From Protonemura montana (taxonomy: Eukaryota > Arthropoda > Insecta > Plecoptera > Nemouridae): a stretch of DNA of 64,000 nt. The position numbers and the translations under genes were made by a program. This document shows, in pieces, positions 55,930 through 64,000 of this stretch. The stretch covers positions 5,285,660-5,349,659 of the forward strand of contig OX387609.1 in NCBI GenBank assembly GCA_947568835.1, in the 5' to 3' direction. A model generated the notes under the pieces. The model was not told the DNA's origin and did no database searches. It worked only from the letters and a program-made list of their open reading frames with translations. Each line of letters begins with the position of its first letter. Position 1 is the first letter of the stretch.

Positions 55930-56536
55930 TGGTGGTGTTTGACGACGCACTATTGTGACATCTGGCCATGTGGCGCTGGTCTAATGGCGTCGGTGAATGA
56001 GTGTATGATGATGATGATAAACCTAACCTAGCTTAGAAGGGAGGAGGAGAAACCCGATGCCGGCACGTAGCCTACTCCTGTCGAAGAGCACCAAAGGGGA
56101 CCACCGGCTTAACGTCCCTTCCAAAGGACGGTACAACGCGAACAACAGGATTCCTCCACAAATCCATGTTGTCGAGAGGTTGATAAGCAAGGCGAGTGAA
56201 GTTGCTGTACTAACTTTCATCCCTCCAACCTCTCTCCCGAACAGAACTGGTCATGTGTATGATGGTCACCCATCCAATACCTGACCCAGCGCAGTGTTGC
56301 TTAACTTTCATCCCTCCAACCTCTCTCCCGAACAGAACTGGTCATGTGTATGATGGTCACCCATCCAATACCTGACCCAGCGCAGTGTTGCTTAACTTTC
56401 ATCCCTCCAACCTCTCTCCCGAACAGAACTGGTCATGTGTATGATGGTCACCCATCCAATACCTGACTCAGCGCAGTGTTGCTTAACTTTGGTGATCTCA
56501 CGAGAACCGGTGTTTCCAACACGCCAAACCGTTCGG
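55930..56536 (-). mobile_element. 5S-derived SINE with triplicated head module
   Basis: The head plus the first body segment repeats with an exact 91-bp period (actttc at 56213, 56304 and 56395), then one body and tail. It lies about 640 bases upstream of the serpin start codon. Confidence 0.9.
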
Positions 56537-56659
56537 TAATTTTTGTGTAGTTTTATGGTGCATCAGCACCTAGGCTAGTTTCGTAGACACTTTTTAAACT
56601 ATAGACATGTTTTAATTAGGTCAGCAAAATGTCCCTTTTGTTTTGAGTTTATATAGATT

Positions 56660-56775
56660 AAGTACCAGCGCTAGTGTAAAAAGTTCTGCTGAGCTAATGA
56701 GCCGGCAACACGTAGTTCTGGTAGCTTCTCCTAGATGACGCTTGCCGCCGTCCTTTTTAAAAAACATCTACAAAT
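56660..56775 (-). repeat. Family C fragment
   Basis: agccggcaacacgtagttct and acgcttgccgccgtcctttt, the family's 3' half in reverse. Confidence 0.55.
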
Positions 56776-58079
56776 GAATAATAATATAATGGAGATTATT
56801 TAAGCGTGTCTCTTATGCGAAAAATAACAAAATTTCATATATTTCAAAAGTCATTGACGCTTAATGTCTAAATGGTAGCAACTACCATTTCCATTGGTAC
56901 TTTTTCGCGAGCATGGTTAAAAATTAGCGCTGGGACTCTAACTAAACCAAAAAACCAGTCTTTTGTTAATGTTTACCTAACAAAGTTCCATCCTACTGAT
57001 TCCTTAAAGACATGCTACTTCGTCAAAGCCCATTGAAAGCAATACCACGACCTCGTGAAGCACCGCGTGGTTTTACCCGAGCCAAACGTCACCGCAGTGA
57101 CGTCACATAAGTCCGGCACCGCAGTGACGTCACGGCTCTCTTCGTCAGAGCCGGCGAAAGCTGGGATCGAACTCAGAATCCGCAGTGAGACCGGATAGAG
57201 ATTCTTATGGGCAGATGCTTGCAGACAATCGTGGATCTGAAGACTAGGCTAAGCGCACGTGTGGTTAACCTTGAAACAGCAGCAATGGGAAGATTGTGGC
57301 TTGATTTATCTCACGTGAGAATTCTGATTTCTTGGTGAAAATCTGTGTATGAGTTTATTATGGTTACAAGTTGGACTGCACGCTAAGAATGAATCGAAGG
57401 AGATTGGTGTTTTTTTTTTCATTTTTAATCGAAATATGATACGTAATTTGTATTTTTTAGACGTATGTCTACTTTATATAATCTTGTAGCACTTAAAAAA
57501 AATATATGTATATATATATACAAATGAGGTTTGAATTTTAAGCAAAAATTACCTTATTTTTCGGACGTTTTTTAACTTTATGCCCGTAAAGTTCTATCCA
57601 CATTAACAATCCTCACTCTGGTAGCTGGCCGATTGGGCCATGTAGTTATTTTTTCAAATGCGATTTCTATTTCCATATCAAAAAGGGAAAAGTGGGCGTA
57701 ATCAGCAAGCCATCTGCTTGTTTCCGATTTTGGCAGATGATTTTGATCAATTTCTCTCGTCAGCTGTGAACATTGTCATTAAGAAGTGTCTCTTAACCAA
57801 TTTCCATTCATGAATTTGATGTTTTTTTGTAAATTAAAAAAGCTTCGATGCTACAAAATTCACTGTGAAATTGCTTGATTGAAAACGAAAAAAAAAACAG
57901 AAAAAAACAAAAGAACGTGAAAGTGTATGTTGTTAGTCAGTAAGTTACTTATACTTTGATCTTAAAATGGATTTTATTTTTATTTTTTTTTAGTCGGCTT
58001 TTACTACCTAAACTATGAACCAAACTACACAACCATTGGGTTTATGGTTATCAGTATCTTCAGTCCCAGCGCTCGAAAA
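56776..58079. other. Intergenic, mostly unrecognised
   Basis: Apart from the tRNA-like fragment above and a decayed family B stretch near 57440-57580, nothing recognised. Confidence 0.45.
57086..57215 (-). repeat. tRNA-like fragment next to a duplicated TGACGTCA segment
   Basis: caccgcagtgacgtcac occurs twice (36 bases apart), each with a palindromic TGACGTCA. On the minus strand the following bases hold a B-box-like gagttcgatcccagc, suggesting a tRNA-derived SINE remnant. Confidence 0.4.
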
Positions 58080-58365
58080 ATACCACCCTAATAACTACTT
58101 TACCGAAGAAAAATGTAGCTCATTTTGGGTAAACAGAAATTTAATTTCGCTATTTCTTGCAGATTACTCGCTGATGAGCCTGATTACGCTCAATTGATTT
58201 TTATTCAAGTTCAAATACACGATTGGTAAACAATAATCGATATTTGAGCCGGTAATATTTGACTGTAGAGGGGTTTTAAAAAGGACGGCCGCAAGCGTCA
58301 TCGGGTGCCATTTTCCACACGTGCTGCCGGCTCGTTTGTTCATAACGTTTAACATTAAAACTCTG
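58080..58365 (+). repeat. Family C dispersed repeat
   Basis: aactactttaccgaagaaaa, agattactcgctgatgagcc, aaaaggacggccgcaagcgt and cacgtgctgccggctcgttt. Confidence 0.65.
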
Positions 58366-58524
58366 CCTAAAATTATAAAATCAATTGTTTAACTTTTCAT
58401 AGCCGATCACGAAAAACTAAAAAAATTAACGAGGACTCAATATATTATTACGATATCAAATTCATTTGAATATGAAATCAAACAGCATCAAGTTCTAAAA
58501 AGCCCCAAATTGATACCCTTATAT

Positions 58525-58785
58525 CAGGGCGCCCGTGGCCACAGAGCGGGAATTCCATGCCCAGTTGCCTCCTACCAAACGCCTCCACTCAGAGTCGCCT
58601 GCCAGGCGTGTGCGGGCCGCAGGGTTACGGAGAAAGTTGACCCGATTCCCTGAGATTCGTGACACTCAACGAAGGCCACAACGGGGATGCAACGGGGTCA
58701 ATCTTGATCCAAAGAGTGGGATCTCTTTATGGTCGTCACTCTCTCCACAGCGCCAAACTGTCAGCTGAGTGTCGCGTTGTCACGT
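58525..58785 (+). other. GC-rich segment of unknown origin
   Basis: A 260-base GC-rich island in AT-rich surroundings with a 77-codon frame (58535-58768). I see no splice sites, domain or repeat partner in this window. It could be part of a retroelement or a processed gene fragment. Confidence 0.3.
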
Positions 58786-59235
58786 ACCGTTACCACGTAG
58801 TAACCCTCTAGTCTTGAATCGTGTTCAATTACAAAAACCACTAATGAAGTAATTATGAAATGCAAATGGTTTATAGTAGGACATGGGCACAAATCTGCCG
58901 GCTCTGTTCGATACTTGATCGTATATTGGTAGGAGAGAGCGTACAACTAGACCACAAATGTTCAATATTTTTTTCTCTCGAAAACTATTGGAACATTAAT
59001 TCTAAAATGATGTAGAGACATACATTATTTGAGCAGGAATTAATAGGCAATGCTTGGAAATAAGTTCTGAAAGGGCCCAAGGCAAATTTGTCTCTATGTT
59101 ACGATTTCGGCTCTTAGATGTTAAAGAAAACAAAGTTACAATGTTGGTTGTGTTAGCGGTTTTATCTGGTTTGGTCCTAAATTGGTAAATCAAATCTAGA
59201 ATACTGAGGTTATTACCTTATCACCTTGCTATCCA
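58786..59235. other. Intergenic, nothing recognised
   Basis: No exon, repeat or RNA gene seen. Confidence 0.5.
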
Positions 59236-59239
59236 GCAC

Positions 59240-59375
59240 ATAACCCAGCCCCTAGCACCCTAGTAACCCTAGTAGCACCTAGTAACCCTAGTAACCCTAG
59301 TAACCCTAGTAACCCTAGTAGCACCTAGTAGCACCTAGTAACCCTAGTAGCACCTAGTAGCACCATAGTAACCTA
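59240..59375. repeat. (CCCTAGTAA)n-like tandem repeat
   Basis: A 9-base unit ccctagtaa alternates irregularly with a 10-base unit (acctagtagc). About 14 units in all. Confidence 0.8.
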
Positions 59376-61002
59376 GCACCGTAGCTTTAACCACAAACTA
59401 GTGGGTAGGGATTTAGACCTTCAAGTTTAGCTCACGTCGATAGTTTCCTGAATTGCAATTCTAATTCAGCATAGTGGTGTTTTTCTTAAACATTAATCGG
59501 TATTGAAATGGCTTATGCATTGAGTAAAGTGTATAATATTTGATACTGCATAAAAATTGTCAAAATTAATGAAAAAAATCACATAAAAATGCAAATATAT
59601 TTGAAATGCGAAGACTGGCCGATCTATAATTTTAAGACATAGCAATGCGATAACATGTTTTTCAAATTTGGTTTAGTTTTATTTGGTACTTGGCATTTGG
59701 TAAATGTTACTTATTTATCGATTTTGCAAATTTTTCAACAAACAAAAACTGTGTATAAAAATGAACTTGGAACAAACAATCTTGCCGATTATTTTCAAAT
59801 CCGTAGCAGATCTTTGTACAGAAATTTCAAATGTGTTTTTCAAATTTAATTGATCTTGTAGTCTGGCTTTATTAGCAGAGAGTGAACATAGATACAATCT
59901 CTCCGTATTTTTTACCGCGTAATCAAATTAATTCTTCACTTCGTTCATCCAATTACACGTTTCATGCAATTTAGTTCGTAGAAAAAATATTTTATTATTG
60001 ATTGCTGCAATTGCTAAATATAATTTCGATTATGATGTCATTCTATACTGCGAACTAGGAAACGATTCCAGTACCTAATCACGACTTTATTGCAGTAACT
60101 TGTTTTCAAACCCTTAAATTTCTATCAATAATATTGCCAAGACACCTTGGCCAATGTACTTCACCTAGCGTATCCAGTAAACTTCACCATCATACGTTTC
60201 GGGGTAAAGTTGTTATCAACGTGGCAAAATCCACTGTAAATCTGAAGCATCGTCCGTGATTAGCTGATCATCTTTTGACTCGGAGGTTAACCTTAAGCAT
60301 GTCTTTGTAATTCGTCCCGTTGTTAAAAAAGGTCTCAGAATTTTCAAATCTGCACTTTTTTTAATTTTGTCCACTGGGACTGCTACTGGGTCTGGGACTG
60401 GGACTGGATCTTGCTATAGCCACTGACCGGTCATAAGTGAAACGCTTCGAATACCTTTTTGCTATAATAAAAAACATGTCACTCATTTTTATCTTGATTG
60501 TGATAGCAGTATTATAAAGATGCATGACCGTTTGATGCATGAGAGGTTTAACTGTGTAACCCTAGCCAGAGTTAGTCCTCGAGTCCTTGACCACCTCAAA
60601 GCCTTGACACTGGTACACACGTTCACGTTGAGCTCTACATGATTTTACACAGGCTTGAATGGAGTGTAACTTATTAAATAATATATTATGTTGAGTTTAA
60701 GACGTTATATCATCGTTTCAGAGACACAACTAAGAAGTTTAGCCTTTGAAATCTCTCTACCTACGTTCTTACGTCATTTCGGGTATGTCTACAAAAACGA
60801 CTCAATCTCCGTTTGAAGGATCAGAATTATTCCAATTCTCAAAATGTACAGACACAGGTGATCTAACTTTCCAAAAATACATGTGCTTAATTTTAAAATA
60901 AATTTTTTTTAGCAATTTATACTTATTCATTTTGGCCAACCACACACAGAATATATACAAAAGCTGTGATTCCTAGTCATCTAAAAACGCAGGACAACAT
61001 AA
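59376..61002. other. Intergenic, nothing recognised
   Basis: AT-rich, with a small ctgggactgg run near 60370-60400. No gene recognised. Confidence 0.5.
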
Positions 61003-61082
61003 AAAAAACCCGACGCCATCAGACCAGAGCCACAGAACCCGTTGTCAAAACAGTGCGTCGTTAAACACCACCAATCAATCAA
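61003..61082 (+). mobile_element. 5S-derived SINE tail fragment
   Basis: gacgccatcagaccagagcc and gttgtcaaaacagtgcgtcg ttaaacaccaccaatcaatc; a clean 3' end. Confidence 0.8.
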
Positions 61083-61930
61083 CATTAAAAACACACACTA
61101 AACAATAGATAAATAAGTATATTCATCACGTGAAACATATCAAACATGGGACTCTCCTATAACGATGTATTATATGGCGGATGCCGTCTCGCATAAATCG
61201 AGTTCCTGTTTGGACCCGTACTTCCGGTGTCCCGGGTTCAACGTGCGACTGATAACGCATGCTTTGTTGACTGTGATAAATCCCAATTATGTTGCCAGCC
61301 CAACGCTCTATTCTGTTGGCAGGCTCGGGATTGTATGGCTATGAAACTGCAAGATTTTACGATGATAATTGCACCGTTCACTTCTATGAACTGGAAAACG
61401 AGTACGCCAGATGATATTGATTGATTTCCAAATTACATACCAAGAACGCAGTACTATTGATTAACAACTAATTGTATTTAGATAAATAAAATTAGTATTT
61501 GGTCAATTTGTCTGGATAGAGTATATTGAAATTTGGATTTTGAACCAATATATAGATAATGATAAAGGATTTTTAGACATAGGAAGATATTGGCTTAGCG
61601 AAATGTATTTATGTCAGAAATTTGGCCATTCTTCCACTAGAAGTTTGATCAATTAAGAAGCCAAATGATTGCTGAAGTGAAGTGGTCATTGGGAATCACG
61701 AAGATGAATTTACATTGTCGGATTTCCCCAAGGGAAATTGAATTTCCCCCGCGCTTTAGATCCGGTCCCGGAGAAGATGTTTGCACTAGCAATATCGAAA
61801 GTAGTTCCAAGTAGCGGCTGAAGGCAACTAAAATCATACTGCATTTCATCTTCAATTACTTGCAACTCTCAGAAAATGGGTGTTTAAAAAAAATAATAAT
61901 TTACACAAGAAACATTTCAGTGTTGTGATG
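61083..61930. other. Intergenic, nothing recognised
   Basis: A 65-codon Cys-rich frame at 61227-61424 (CFVDCDKSQLCC...CWQARDC) has no signal peptide and no splice partner, so I do not call it a gene. Confidence 0.4.
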
Positions 61931-62045
61931 TGTTTTTCGGTTTTGCTCTGTGTTGAGGTGGTTTGCAGTTCTAAAAAGGGCCTAACGTCTCGACGTTTCG
62001 ACGAGGCACGGCTCATCATCTTCAGGAGAAGATGAAAACCCGAAA
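61931..62045 (-). mobile_element. Single-arm family A element
   Basis: aaaaagggcctaacgtctcg acgtttcgacgagg matches one arm of the 8086-8358 palindrome with about 15 percent change; the second arm is absent. Confidence 0.65.
61988..62029 (-). ncRNA. Hammerhead ribozyme-like motif
   Basis: Minus strand: TCTC, CTGAAGA, T, GATGAG/CTCGTC, GAAAC, GUC, GAGA. Compared with the 8.2-kb copies, stem II has an A-U to G-C double change and a C-G to U-G change, so pairing is kept while sequence drifts. Confidence 0.6.
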
Positions 62046-64000
62046 ACATATCATAAAATCAAACCATGGCTCTGAAAAGAACCACTCAACAAACATTTCA
62101 GTCCATCCAAAACTTCAGCTGAACATATCCGTTTTATTCTTATTGGATCGCATGTATATTTTTTAAGCAAATGAATTACCGTACCTGGTCCTTTATGGCA
62201 TCCTGAAGGTATACCGTCTAGTACATTGACATTTATACCTAAGAAAATAGCTTCAAGCAGCGTAAGTAATCGACATCGAGTATCTAACGCAATAAGAAAA
62301 CACATATAATCAATGAACGAGGCTAACCAAGATTCCTGCGTATCCTCATTAAGTGCTTCTCAAAGATTAAGTATGCACCACGTTTTTCCAAACAGTCGCT
62401 TTCAATATTAGGTAAGAGAATGACAACTCACAGTTATTTTGGCTGGCGATCACGAGAATCGCATTAATTTGCATTAATGTGACCGACTTAGCAATAAGTA
62501 AAGATTGTTTTCTTTATGGAAGCGCTGTGTCGCCAAGTGGTAAGCTTTCCATTTCATTCAAAAATCTTAAACTTCTTGGACGCAAAATGTGTCATTATTA
62601 GCGGCAACTTTCCATTTCTGTACGGGCCCATGTAGTTCATGGGTAACTTAATTGTTTTAGTGCATTGAAATAATTTAGATGGTAATTTTTGACGAAAAAG
62701 ACAATCAATTCTAGAACATCACCATGATTTTGGAGTCCGTTTTCGACTTTTATTGTCGCTTTGAGTCCATTGACGATTGATAGACCAAAAAAGTATTTAA
62801 AAATCCGAATATTATCGATTCGCTCACTATTTTATAGTGAGGAAGTAGAAATAAGCTTTAAATTAGAGAAATACAATAGATTTGAGTAGATGTGACAGTA
62901 ATAAATACGATTTCGTATAGTATTTCGGCATTTTATGATCATTTTTGCCTAACAAAGTGACACAGAGAATTTTTTACTTGTCCCACAAAGTTCAGCTACA
63001 AATAATCTATGAAATAATGTTAATAAATTCGGGCAAAAGCTTGCGGAAATCACCAAAGCCTTTCTGTAAAAACACCAAGACGCACCAAGCTGAAGACATG
63101 CCTCCGCAAATTACTCACCTATTCGAGAAATCGACAATGTTGGAAACAAGAGAGATCGAGAGTTACTGAGAGTCGTTTGCGCCAAGCAAGCCGAGTGAAG
63201 ACTGACTCTATAAACGGCGTCCCCGATACCTTAGCTTTCTCGCCGTGACGTCAGCTAAACAAGCAGACGTCAGAATTGTGGGTGATGATAACTTTAGCGT
63301 TCACGACAATGTTCTGCTGATAGATGGATGCTGTTTGATATTTATTTAGTGTAAGTATTACTCGGAATAACAATCACTTTGTGATGTATTACTTGTTTTC
63401 AAGGTTAGCCATTGAGTGTTTCGACAGAAACTAACGACTTTGAATTCATTAGATGGGAATTCCCGTTGATTTGCTAGAATATTGATTCTGAAATAGAATG
63501 ATCGTACGGAAGATTTTGCCTGAGCCGCGAATTGAAGATGCATTGGTTTTAGAACGAACAGCTTCAGTGAAAAGACCGTTGGGTTTACAGGCATAGACCA
63601 AAGACACTGGATGTTTAACTTCAGTTGCGTAGGCCGTTGTTTGTTTCAAATTCCTAGCGCGCTGGTGATATTGCCGAAACGTCGAAACTACTTTGAAACG
63701 GTGCTCACCTTAATCCATTCCGAAATATTGATTATACAAGAACCGGCATGATTTTCAATAAGTCCAGTTAACCTGCAGGCAACCTGAATAATCGAAATTT
63801 CAATCAAATTAGTTGAAAATCATTTTTGTGGCCATCCTTTTTTGAATTTCCAGACAAATCCCACCCCCTAAACCTCCAGCAGCCTTAATAAAGTTCCCAA
63901 TCCTCAACATACCAACATTATGATACTCACACCAACTGTCTTACTCATCCTAGTTAAGGTTATCCCATTTTAATTTAATTTCTAATTATTATCAATTGAG
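62046..64000. other. Intergenic, nothing recognised
   Basis: No gene seen up to the window end. ttgccgaaacgtcgaaac near 63672 recalls the hammerhead tail, but its core (CTGGTGA) and stem II do not hold. Confidence 0.45.

Noticed and set aside
61227-61424. Cys-rich secreted peptide
   Set aside because: No signal peptide, no family recognised, no splice sites; a chance frame is more likely.
63655-63695. Further hammerhead motif
   Set aside because: GAAACGTCG is present, but the core reads CTGGTGA and no stem II forms.
1-64000. CRISPR array or bacterial operon
   Set aside because: No direct repeats with unique spacers; genes have spliceosomal introns and the DNA is eukaryotic throughout.

Overview
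The window is insect nuclear DNA, most probably from a moth, butterfly or close relative (Lepidoptera or Trichoptera). The gene content points there: a cluster of two-domain secreted C-type lectins (immulectin type), an odorant receptor, an ionotropic receptor, a small secreted GM2-activator/CheB-like protein and a secreted serpin, all split by GT-AG introns. A perfect (TTAGG)34 array, the arthropod telomere unit, and a 5S-rRNA-derived SINE fit. The order-level call is inference. I rebuilt the genes by hand; in every complete model the exon phases close exactly and the frame runs from ATG to stop.

Layout: 201-3081 (+) is the 3' part of lectin A, whose first exons lie outside the window. 4271-5353 is a 19-copy, 57-bp minisatellite. 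6092-6252 (-) is a dead lectin terminal exon. 7176-11734 (-) is lectin B, 298 aa, 5 exons. 14400-21519 (-) is an ionotropic receptor, 606 aa, 9 exons. 24566-36120 (+) is lectin C, 289 aa, 5 exons, with a 7.3-kb intron that holds the telomere-type array and a 114-bp tandem repeat. 37845-42232 (+) is an odorant receptor, 436 aa, 8 exons. 43337-46803 (-) is the CheB-like protein, 192 aa, 4 exons. 50159-55291 (-) is the serpin, 416 aa, 6 exons. 55292-64000 has no recognisable gene and holds repeats.

The genes fall into two themes: immune recognition and control in hemolymph (lectins, serpin) and contact or olfactory chemosensation (ionotropic receptor, odorant receptor, CheB-like protein). Nothing suggests co-transcription. 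The three lectins share intron positions and phases (0,1,2,1), so they are one tandem family with inverted members.

Most remaining sequence is mobile or tandem DNA: about 17 copies or fragments of a 5S-headed SINE, tRNA-like units in inverted pairs, a remnant of a non-LTR reverse transcriptase, several short inverted-repeat elements, and two families of palindromic elements. Each arm of one palindromic family, and of the better-preserved copies of the other, folds on paper like a hammerhead ribozyme: stem I, CUGAAGA or UUGAAGA, stem II, GAAAC, GUC. One ribozyme-bearing palindrome is inserted, with a 12-bp target duplication, into a member of the second family. That is the most unusual content of the window.
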